Shown here piece after piece: positions 57,245 to 64,000 of a DNA stretch of 64,000 nt. The DNA is from Pseudonocardia sp. SCN 73-27 (lineage in GTDB: Bacteria > Actinomycetota > Actinomycetes > Mycobacteriales > Pseudonocardiaceae): NCBI GenBank assembly GCA_001725415.1, contig MEGH01000034.1, forward strand, positions 1-64,000. Reading direction: 5' to 3'. The notes under the pieces are model-generated. The model made no database searches. It saw nothing but the letters and a program-made list of their open reading frames with translations, and had not been told where the DNA came from. The position numbers and the translations under genes were made by a program. Position 1 is the first letter of the stretch, and each line of letters begins with the position of its first letter.

Positions 57245-59665
57245 TCAGCCGGACCCGGGCGCCGGCACCTCGAGCACGCCCGCGGCCACGAGCTCGTCGA
57301 CCTCGGCCGGAGCCAGGCCCAGCAGTTGCTCGGCGATCTCGCGAGTGTGCTCGCCGAACTCCGGGGCGGGCCGCAGGTCTGGCGGGGCGATCCGGGCCGA
57401 ACGCACGGTGGCGCTCTCCACGGTGACCGGGCCCAGACCCGGCTGGACGATCTCGGCTGTGTAGGCGCGCGCGACGAGGTGTGGATCGAGGCCGTAGTCG
57501 GTGACCCGCAGCATTGCTCCCGCGGGAACGCCGGCCGCCTGCAAGAGCGACTGGACCTCGCACGGGGTGCGCGTCGCCGTCCAGCCCGCGACCCGGTCGT
57601 CGATCAGGTGCCGCCGCCGAAGCCGCCCCGGGCCCGTGCGCAGCTCCGGGTCGGCACCGAGCTCGGTCAGCCGGGTGGCCCGACAGAATCGCAGCCACTC
57701 GTCGTCGGTGCGGACGGTGACGACGCACCACTCGTCATCGCCGGCACAGGGATAGACGCCGTGCGGCGCCCCGTCGCCCGACTCATTGCCCGTGGCCGTG
57801 ACGCTGCCGGGGGCAGCGCTCTCCAGCGCGAGGAGCTCCGAGAGCTGCACAAGGATCGTCTCGGCCTGGGCCCCGTCGACGTGCGCGCCCCGGCCGGAGC
57901 GCTTCCGGGCGATCAGCGCAGCGAGCGCGGCCGTGGCCATGACCCGAGCGGCAAAGTGGTCCGGGTAGACGGTGTTCCCGTCGGAGAACCCAACCTGATC
58001 GTCGGGATAGCGCCAGAGGTCGGTCAGCCCGGTGACGCACCGGACCAGCGGTCCGTACCCCATCCAGCCCGACCACGGACCGCTGGTGCCCATCGCGCTG
58101 CTCGTGACGAGCACAATCCCCGGGTTGACGTGGTTCAGAGCCTTGTAGTCCAACCCGAGCGCCTCGAGGGTGCCCGGCTTGAAGTTGGCGAGGACGACGT
58201 CGGACTCGGCCACCAGCCGCAGGAACAGCGCGCGGCCGCAGTCGTTGCGCAGGTCGAGCCCGACGCTGCGCTTGCCTCGGTGGCCGGCGACGAAGTTCGC
58301 GTTCATCGTGCCGCCGCGGGCGATCCGCGCGCCGTCCGGGTGCGCCCGGTTCTCGATCTTGATGACGTCCGCCCCGAGGTCGGCGAAGAGCCGCCCAGTC
58401 TCCGCGCCGTAGACGATCACTCCCAGGTCAAGCACCCGCAGCCCAGCCAGCGGCCGATTGCCGCAGTCTGCTGGTGTACTCGGGCGGCGCACCTCGACGG
58501 GTCCTGCCGCGGCCGCGAGCACCGCGGCGGTGTGCTCGCCGACGTCCGGTGCGGGGGTACGGATGCCGAGCCGGTGTCCGTCGTACTCGACGAAACCGGT
58601 CGGCACGGTGAGGACGAGCCCAGGCGCGATCTCGCGGGGCGCGATCGCCCCGCGTTCGAGGAAGTGGGGGGTGGTGAGGACCTCGCGGACGTCCAGCACG
58701 GGAGCGCAGGGCACTCCGCGCGCCTGGCCCTCGGCGCAGACGTCGGCCGTGGAGCGGTCCGCGAAGAGCGCGTCGACGTGGCGGCGGATCAGGTCGGCGC
58801 GGGCGAACCGTTCGAAGATCGAGTCGAGGGCGTCGTCAGCCAGCTCGCCCGGGTCGCCGAGCCAGTTCCGCATGGCGCGCCACTGCCGGGCGCTGAGCAT
58901 GACGACACGGACGTACCCGTCTGCACAGCGGAAGATCGGGTACAGGTCGGCGATGGGTCGGCTGCGCGGCTGGGTGACGATCGCAGCCCCGGCCCCCGCG
59001 CCCGATGACGCCGTTCCCGACATCCCCATCGCTGGGTCGAGGATCTGGCCGGCCGCCTCCAGCAGCGAGAAGTCGATGTGGTCGCCGTGCCCGGTGACGA
59101 GCGCGTTCCAGAGCCCGACCAGGGCTGCCCAGGTTGCCTGGATGGCGGCCGCCTCGGCGGGCAGCGCGGCGGGGGGCATCAGCGGGTACCGAGTGCCGAC
59201 GCCCGACCTGCTGAGGAACCCGCTCATCGCTGTCAGCACCCACGGGGTCGCGGTCGCGTCGCGGTAGGGGCCGGTCTGCCCGAAGTCGGTCACCGACAGG
59301 ACGACCAACCGCGGGTTCCGGGCGCGGACGTCGGCGACGAACGGCGGCTCCCCGGGCGTGACGGCGTGCCGCGAGTTGATCCAGATGTCGGCCGTGTCCA
59401 GCAGCCGCAGCAGGTCCCGCCGGCCGGCTTCATCGTCCGGGTCGAGTTCGACGCTGCACTTGTTCACGTTGCGGACTGCGAACGCGAGGCTCGTCCCGGC
59501 GTGGAACGGGCCTCGGCTGCGGGTGGGGGATCCGCCGGGTGGTTCGACCTTCACGACTTCGGCGCCCAGATCGGCGAGAAACCGACCGCACATCTCGGCC
59601 CGGTCCGTGGTCTCGACGACCCGCACGCCGGCCAGCGGCAGCACGGGCGAGCGTTCGGAATGCAT
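57245..59665 (-). CDS. Double-domain CaiB/BaiF CoA-transferase-like protein lacking the usual catalytic Asp
   Basis: The 806-residue protein has two CaiB/BaiF domains (first: LPLAGVRVVETTDRAEMCGR; second: LAGLRVLDLGVIVYGAETGR). At the site where the 49457 paralogue has GYD, the first half reads TATPWVLTAMSGF and the second GYGPLVRCVTGL, so neither half has the Asp nucleophile. Such a variant could transfer CoA by another mechanism, act as a racemase-type or regulatory protein, or be inactive. The frame is fully intact. ATG 59665 follows AGGAGGAG. It leads a minus-strand operon with DoxX and Rieske genes. Confidence 0.84.
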   Translation of the reverse strand: MHSERSPVLPLAGVRVVETTDRAEMCGRFLADLGAEVVKVEPPGGSPTRSRGPFHAGTSLAFAVRNVNKCSVELDPDDEAGRRDLLRLLDTADIWINSRHAVTPGEPPFVADVRARNPRLVVLSVTDFGQTGPYRDATATPWVLTAMSGFLSRSGVGTRYPLMPPAALPAEAAAIQATWAALVGLWNALVTGHGDHIDFSLLEAAGQILDPAMGMSGTASSGAGAGAAIVTQPRSRPIADLYPIFRCADGYVRVVMLSARQWRAMRNWLGDPGELADDALDSIFERFARADLIRRHVDALFADRSTADVCAEGQARGVPCAPVLDVREVLTTPHFLERGAIAPREIAPGLVLTVPTGFVEYDGHRLGIRTPAPDVGEHTAAVLAAAAGPVEVRRPSTPADCGNRPLAGLRVLDLGVIVYGAETGRLFADLGADVIKIENRAHPDGARIARGGTMNANFVAGHRGKRSVGLDLRNDCGRALFLRLVAESDVVLANFKPGTLEALGLDYKALNHVNPGIVLVTSSAMGTSGPWSGWMGYGPLVRCVTGLTDLWRYPDDQVGFSDGNTVYPDHFAARVMATAALAALIARKRSGRGAHVDGAQAETILVQLSELLALESAAPGSVTATGNESGDGAPHGVYPCAGDDEWCVVTVRTDDEWLRFCRATRLTELGADPELRTGPGRLRRRHLIDDRVAGWTATRTPCEVQSLLQAAGVPAGAMLRVTDYGLDPHLVARAYTAEIVQPGLGPVTVESATVRSARIAPPDLRPAPEFGEHTREIAEQLLGLAPAEVDELVAAGVLEVPAPGSG

Positions 59666-59846
59666 CGCTCCTCCTCCTGGGGGTGCCCGGTCGGGACACG
59701 AGGGCACCTGCGGCCGACCGGCGCCATGGGTGCGGCCCTCGCGGACACGTACGTGGGCCCGGTCCCTGTGCGCCCAGCGACGGGTTGGACGAGCCAGGCG
59801 GCCCGTGACCAGGGCGACGGCGGACTCGGGTGGGGGGCCGGCCAGG

Positions 59847-60515
59847 TCAGCGCGCGACGCCGCAGCCGAACCAGAGCGTTCCGGTCACCAGCGCGGGCTC
59901 GGAGGCCCGGCCGAACGCGAAGAGGCCGCGCCCGTCGGTGGTGACTGCGAGGTCGAGGAACAGGTCGTGGACGTCGGTGACCGGCGCGTGGAAGTCGACG
60001 TGCACGCCCAGCAGCGGCCGTCGCCCGGCCCCGTGTGCCGCGGCGAGCAGCAGCACCATCGCCGCCCGGTTCGCAACGTCAACTGGCGTGGCGGAGACGA
60101 CGTCCACGACCGTGGCCAGGTCGATGTCGGGACCGGTCAGCCGCTGGGCGTTCAACCCGATCCGCATCTCGCTGGTCCGAGCAGTCCCGTCGAGCAGCGT
60201 GGTGCTCGTGGCGATAGTCGTCCCGACGCGGACCTCGTGTACGCGGTCGGGGCCGACCTCGTCGGGTCGCACCCTCACCGCGATGGGCTCGTCGAAGGGG
60301 ACCGGTCGCACGAACCGCATTCGCACGCGTGCTCCGGTCGGGCATGGAGGTGCGAGGAACGACCAGTGATGCAGCGGGAGCAGTCGTGTGCCGGAGGCCG
60401 GGTCGGACAGGCCGAGGGCGGCGTCGAGACGGCAGATCGCCACCTCGTCCGCCCACCTGTCGCGCACCGGGTCCGTCGTGGTCCGGCCTCGGTTGATCGT
60501 GTCGAAGTGAGCCAC
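59847..60515 (-). CDS. Putative hotdog-fold acyl-CoA thioesterase/hydratase-like protein
   Basis: The 222-residue protein looks like a two-module hotdog protein (MaoC or thioesterase-like): PLHHWSFLAPPCPTGARV, VRPVPFDEPIAVRVRPDEV, later GVHVDFHAPVTDVHDLF and ALVTGTLWFG. No unambiguous catalytic signature is present, so the assignment is tentative. Its start GTG 60515 and first seven codons (MAHFDTI) lie in a 24-bp inverted repeat shared with the divergent amidohydrolase start at 60700; the protein proper may begin further in. Motif A site 60535-60550 lies directly upstream. Confidence 0.6.
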   Translation of the reverse strand: MAHFDTINRGRTTTDPVRDRWADEVAICRLDAALGLSDPASGTRLLPLHHWSFLAPPCPTGARVRMRFVRPVPFDEPIAVRVRPDEVGPDRVHEVRVGTTIATSTTLLDGTARTSEMRIGLNAQRLTGPDIDLATVVDVVSATPVDVANRAAMVLLLAAAHGAGRRPLLGVHVDFHAPVTDVHDLFLDLAVTTDGRGLFAFGRASEPALVTGTLWFGCGVAR

Positions 60516-60517
60516 GG
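60494..60517 (-). repeat. 24-bp inverted repeat, left arm, covering the start of the hotdog-like gene
   Basis: The complement of these bases is identical to 60698-60721. It includes the GTG start and the first codons of the gene, so both divergent genes begin with the same residues MAHFDTI. Confidence 0.85.
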
Positions 60518-60534
60518 GACCTCCTCGTCCTGCG

Positions 60535-60550
60535 ACTTGTCCTTACAAGT
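60535..60550. promoter_or_regulatory. Motif A operator candidate for the hotdog-like gene
   Basis: ACTTGTCCTTACAAGT is a perfect ACTTG-N6-CAAGT site; its arms extend to CGACTTGT/ACAAGTCG. It lies 20 bp before the minus-strand start at 60515. Confidence 0.6.
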
Positions 60551-60622
60551 CGGAACTGTTGCACACCCGTATCGACCGGTCAAGTGCAGGGGACACCTTC
60601 GTGTCGCGGCGACACGTCCGAC

Positions 60623-60638
60623 CCTTGACCTGACAGGT
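60623..60638. promoter_or_regulatory. Degenerate motif A site
   Basis: CCTTGACCTGACAGGT fits ACTTG-N6-CAAGT with two mismatches, midway in the divergent promoter region. Confidence 0.3.
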
Positions 60639-60656
60639 GGACTGTGTCACCTTCGC

Positions 60657-60672
60657 ACTTGTAATAACAAGT
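60657..60672. promoter_or_regulatory. Motif A operator candidate for the amidohydrolase gene
   Basis: ACTTGTAATAACAAGT is a perfect ACTTG-N6-CAAGT palindrome ending 27 bp before the GTG at 60700, mirroring the site at 60535. Confidence 0.6.
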
Positions 60673-60697
60673 TTGTACAAACGACATGAGAGGTTCG

Positions 60698-60721
60698 CCG
60701 TGGCTCACTTCGACACGATCA
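60698..60721 (+). repeat. 24-bp inverted repeat, right arm, covering the amidohydrolase start
   Basis: Identical to the complement of 60494-60517. It spans the GTG start and the first codons of the amidohydrolase gene; the text MAHFDTIIRNG is normal for that family, so this arm is probably the original. Confidence 0.85.
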
Positions 60722-62448
60722 TCCGCAACGGCACGATCGTGGACGGAACCGGGATGCCGAGGTTCGTCGGCGACCTCGGCATCCGCGCCGGGAAGATCGC
60801 GGCCGTGGACGGCCTGCGGTCAGCGACCGCCGACCGCGAAATCGACGCCGAGGGGCTGGTCGTTGCCCCCGGCTTCGTCGACTGCCACACGCACTACGAC
60901 GCCCAGGTCTTCTGGGACCCGCACTGCAGCATCTCCGGCTGGCACGGCGTCACCAGCGTCGTGATCGGGAACTGTGGATTCGGATTCGCTCCGTGCCGTC
61001 CTGAGGACCGCGAGCGCTCGATGTTGTCGATGACCCGCAACGAGCAGATCGCGCTCGAAGCAATGCAGCAGGGCATGCCATGGGACTGGGTGACCTTCCC
61101 CGAATACCTCGACTCGGTCGACCGGACGCCCAAGGGCGTCAATGTGCTGACCTACGCGCCGCTGTCGCCGTTCATCATCTGGGCGATGGGCAGCTTCGCC
61201 GAGGCGAAGAAGCGCCGCCCGAACGCCGAGGAGCTGAAGAAGATCTGCGAGCTCCTCGACGAGGCGATGGAGGCCGGGGCCTGCGGGTGGTCGGTGCAGC
61301 GCATGGGGTCGAATTCCATCCAGCCCGACTTCGACGGGACCCCGATGGTCACGGACGAGATGACCGACGAGGAAGGCTACGCCTTCGCGGAGGTGCTACG
61401 CCGCCGCGGTGCGGGCACCATCCAGCAGACCTACGCCCCGTCCGGCGACAAGATGTCCGAGGACTTCTTCGACCTGCCCGCGGTCCAGAAGTGGGCCGAA
61501 GAGCTCGCCCGGATCTCGGGACGTCCGGTCCTGCACAACGTCGTCCTGGCCATCGACGGCAAGCCCGAGATCCACCGTGCCGCGATGGAGTGGCTGGCCG
61601 ACTGCCACCGCCGAGGCCTGCAGATGTTCGCGCACGCCGACACGAACCGTAACTTCCAGCTCTACAACTTCGAGACCTGGAACGGGTTCGACATCGCGCC
61701 GACGTGGAAGAAAGCTCTGATGGGGACGCCGGCCGAACGGCTGGCGAACCTGCGCAACCCCGAGATGGTTGCCCAGATGGTCGCCGAGCGCCCCTGGCTC
61801 GCGAACTTCGAAGGCGTCGGTCTGAAGCTCGAGCGCATCGAGGTCATCAGCGTCGACTCTCGTCCCGAGCTGGAGAAGTACGTAGGGCGCAACCTCGGGG
61901 ACATCGCCGCGGAGCTGGGCAAGGACGAACTCGAGGTCATGATCGACCTTGCGGTCGCGACCGAGCTGAAGGTCGAGCTGCGCACCCCCTACGTTCACAC
62001 GCCGAACGCGGACTACACGGCCGAACTGTTCCGGGGCGGGCACTCCCTGCCCGGCATCTCCGACGGCGGCGCCCACATGAAGTACTTCGTGGGCGGGGGT
62101 TACACGACCGACACGCTGACCTGGCTGGTGCGCGACACCGGGAAGCTCAGTCTCGAGGAAGCTCACCACCTGCTGTCGGCCCTGCCGGCGCGGGTGAACG
62201 GCTTCAAGGACCGCGGGATGCTGATCGAGGGCATGGCGGCCGACATCGTCGTCTACGACCTCGAGAACCTCAAGCAGGTGCCCGAGGGTCTGTTCGAGAC
62301 CGTCAACGACCTGCCGGGTGGCGACTGGCGCCGAGTCCGCTGGGCCGAGGGTTACCGCTACACACTCGTCAACGGCGAGATCACGTTCGAGGACGGCGTC
62401 GCTACCGGCGCCCACCCGGGCAAGCTGCTGCGCCACGGCCGCGGCTGA
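60700..62448 (+). CDS. Amidohydrolase family protein, N-acyl-D-amino-acid deacylase (D-aminoacylase)-like
   Basis: The 582-residue protein has the composite amidohydrolase fold: N-terminal strand region FDTIIRNGTIVDGTG, metal motif VDCHTHYDAQ (HxH), a TIM barrel with HNVVLAIDGKPEIH and FAHADTNRNFQLYNF, catalytic Asp in SDGGAHM, and a C-terminal beta-domain GMAADIVVYDLENL. The family hydrolyses N-acyl amino acids, lactams or related amide bonds; many actinobacterial members are unassigned. GTG 60700 follows GAGAGG. It is intact, unlike its relative at 46710. Confidence 0.88.
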   Translation: MAHFDTIIRNGTIVDGTGMPRFVGDLGIRAGKIAAVDGLRSATADREIDAEGLVVAPGFVDCHTHYDAQVFWDPHCSISGWHGVTSVVIGNCGFGFAPCRPEDRERSMLSMTRNEQIALEAMQQGMPWDWVTFPEYLDSVDRTPKGVNVLTYAPLSPFIIWAMGSFAEAKKRRPNAEELKKICELLDEAMEAGACGWSVQRMGSNSIQPDFDGTPMVTDEMTDEEGYAFAEVLRRRGAGTIQQTYAPSGDKMSEDFFDLPAVQKWAEELARISGRPVLHNVVLAIDGKPEIHRAAMEWLADCHRRGLQMFAHADTNRNFQLYNFETWNGFDIAPTWKKALMGTPAERLANLRNPEMVAQMVAERPWLANFEGVGLKLERIEVISVDSRPELEKYVGRNLGDIAAELGKDELEVMIDLAVATELKVELRTPYVHTPNADYTAELFRGGHSLPGISDGGAHMKYFVGGGYTTDTLTWLVRDTGKLSLEEAHHLLSALPARVNGFKDRGMLIEGMAADIVVYDLENLKQVPEGLFETVNDLPGGDWRRVRWAEGYRYTLVNGEITFEDGVATGAHPGKLLRHGRG

Positions 62449-62583
62449 CCGCACGCACCGATCTCCGCGGCGAGCCGTCACGTCCTGGGCCGTCGCTTCC
62501 CCGGCCGTCCCGGGGTTCCGGCACGGACCGCCGGATCCCCGGGTCCGCTGGGACCACCTGTCGACCCGCGCAAGGGAGCACAT

Positions 62584-64000
62584 GTGTCAGCAGATGCGTC
62601 CGTAGCCCGTGACCTCGGTGTGCCGACCCGGCACGCCGACCGCTTCTACATCGGGGGAGAGTGGGTCGAGCCGTCATCGAGCGCGACCCTCGACGTGATC
62701 GACGCCAGCACCGAGCAGTTGTACTTCACCGCCGCCGAGGCGAAGGCGCCGGATATCGCCAGAGCCGTCACCGCGGCCCGGGCGGCTTTCGACGAGGGCC
62801 CCTGGCCGCGGCTCACGCACACCGAACGGGCGGGCTACCTGCGCGCAATCGCGAACGCCATGCGCGAGCGCGGCCAGGAGTTCAGCGCGATCTGGCCGCG
62901 CGAGGTCGGCGTCGTGCACACCATGGCCAGCCACGTCGCCGCCTCCGTGGCGGACATGTTCGACCTCTACGCCAACCTCGCCGCGACCCATCCGTTCGAG
63001 GAAACGGTCATGCCGACCGCGGGCGGCGAGTTCGGGCTGCTCGTCCGTGAGCCTGTCGGTGTCGTCGGCGCGATCATCCCGTGGAACGGACCGCTCGGCA
63101 TGATCGGGGCCAAGCTCGCCCCCGCCCTGCTGGCGGGATGCACGATCGTGCTCAAGTCCTCACCCGAGGCGCCTGCGGAGGGCTACCTCTTCGCCGAGAT
63201 CGCTGCAGCCGTCGGGCTGCCACCCGGCGTGGTCAACGTCGTCACCGCCGACCGGGAGGTCTCCGAGCTGCTTGTCCGCGACCCGCGAGTCGACAAGATC
63301 AGCTTCACCGGGTCGACGGCGGCGGGCCGGCGAATCGCATCCCTGTGCGGCGAGCGCATCGCGCGAGTAACCCTGGAGCTGGGCGGCAAGTCCGCGGCTG
63401 TCGTCCTCGACGACGCCGACCTGGAGACTGCCGCCCGCAGCCTCGCCGCCGCCGAGTGCATGATGACCGGCCAGCTGTGCTCCTCGCTGACCCGGATCGT
63501 GGTGTCGCGCAACCGGCACGACGCCCTCGTTGAGGCGATCTCGGCCGAGTTCGGCCGGGTCGTCGTCGGCGACCCGTTCGACGAGAGCACCCAAATGGGA
63601 CCGCTGGCCATGCGCCGCCAGCGCGACCGCGTCGAGAGCTACATCGCCAAGGGCATCGCCGAGGGCGCCCGGCTCGTCTCGGGCGGCGGGCGGCCCGCCC
63701 ACCTCGACCGCGGCTGGTACGTCGAGCCGACCGTCTTCGGTGAGGTCGACAACTCCTCGACGATCGCCCGGGAGGAGATCTTCGGGCCAGTGCTGAGCGT
63801 CATTGCCGCCGACGACGAGGAGCACGCCGTCGCGATCGCCAACGACACGATCTACGGGCTCAACGCGTCGGTCTTCACCGAGGACGTCGACCGCGCCCGC
63901 GCCGTCGCCGGGCGGCTGCGCTCGGGCACTGTCGGCCACAACGCGTGGCGGTCGGATTTCGGGGTCTCGTTCGGCGGCTACAAGCAGTCCGGGATCGGCC
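62584..64000 (+). CDS. Aldehyde dehydrogenase (3' end outside window)
   Basis: An open frame from GTG 62584 (AAGGGAG upstream) runs off the window after 472 codons. It is a typical aldehyde dehydrogenase: FYIGGEWVEPSSSATLDVID, PWNGPLGMIGAKLAPALLAG, FTGSTAAGRR, catalytic Glu in LELGGKSAAV, catalytic Cys in MTGQLCSSLTRI, EEIFGPVLSV and FGGYKQSGIG at the edge. It lies 135 bp after the amidohydrolase and probably continues that transcription unit. It is a distinct paralogue of the enzyme encoded at 42807. Confidence 0.9.
   Translation, partial: MSADASVARDLGVPTRHADRFYIGGEWVEPSSSATLDVIDASTEQLYFTAAEAKAPDIARAVTAARAAFDEGPWPRLTHTERAGYLRAIANAMRERGQEFSAIWPREVGVVHTMASHVAASVADMFDLYANLAATHPFEETVMPTAGGEFGLLVREPVGVVGAIIPWNGPLGMIGAKLAPALLAGCTIVLKSSPEAPAEGYLFAEIAAAVGLPPGVVNVVTADREVSELLVRDPRVDKISFTGSTAAGRRIASLCGERIARVTLELGGKSAAVVLDDADLETAARSLAAAECMMTGQLCSSLTRIVVSRNRHDALVEAISAEFGRVVVGDPFDESTQMGPLAMRRQRDRVESYIAKGIAEGARLVSGGGRPAHLDRGWYVEPTVFGEVDNSSTIAREEIFGPVLSVIAADDEEHAVAIANDTIYGLNASVFTEDVDRARAVAGRLRSGTVGHNAWRSDFGVSFGGYKQSGIG

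Noticed and set aside
1..64000. CRISPR arrays, rRNA, large tandem repeats
   Set aside because: No regularly spaced direct repeats or rRNA-like sequence was noticed anywhere in the window.

Overview
The window is very GC-rich, with dense, often start/stop-overlapping genes, many GTG and TTG starts, GAF-ANTAR and GntR/FCD regulators, predicted F420/LLM-type enzymes and a mycothiol-transferase-like fragment. Together these suggest an actinomycete chromosome or large plasmid, perhaps of a Pseudonocardia-like genus; the genus is a guess. No rRNA, intact tRNA, CRISPR array, integrase or transposase was seen.

Region 1 (1-22096). A diverged ~155-bp direct repeat, each copy ending in the same 3' half of a tRNA-Lys(UUU) gene, closes at 496 and again at 22096 and so brackets 21.6 kb. 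Both margins of the bracket hold decayed genes (alpha/beta hydrolase near 830-970, F420-type LLM oxidoreductase 20227-21271, quinone oxidoreductase 21494-21810), as expected for an old island or two tandem insertions. Inside are (a) minus-strand GAF-ANTAR and LuxR regulators; (b) a plus-strand operon of three zinc alcohol dehydrogenases (one lacking its Rossmann domain), a PfpI/DJ-1 protein, an SRPBCC protein and an unknown; (c) an unknown membrane protein; (d) a long operon, 9401-20236, of MFS carrier, GntR regulator, enolase-superfamily enzyme, opine-dehydrogenase-like enzyme, LLM oxidoreductase, M24 hydrolase and a three-subunit molybdenum hydroxylase, which looks like an undescribed catabolic pathway.

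Region 2 (22097-25836). A minus-strand ABC-F ATPase preceded by a nine-codon leader peptide (probable attenuation), a divergent HSL-family hydrolase, and a TetR regulator that overlaps the hydrolase tail to tail.

Region 3 (25837-64000). A large catabolic region for an unidentified carboxylic acid taken up by a NitT/TauT-type ABC importer. It holds three AMP-forming acyl-CoA ligases, two acyl-CoA dehydrogenases, three intact SDRs, an ACAD10-like phosphotransferase, two double-domain class III CoA-transferases, two aldehyde dehydrogenases, two amidohydrolases, an FAH-family hydrolase, two carboxymuconolactone-decarboxylase-family proteins, VOC proteins, a P450 with a nearby Rieske protein, and DoxX. 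Broken second copies of the P450 and the amidohydrolase, plus an orphan second binding protein, point to past duplication. Two recurring intergenic motifs, ACTTG-N6-CAAGT and ACTANCNNNGNTNRT, lie before most transcription units and are plausibly operators of the two TetR regulators at 25156 and 33703.
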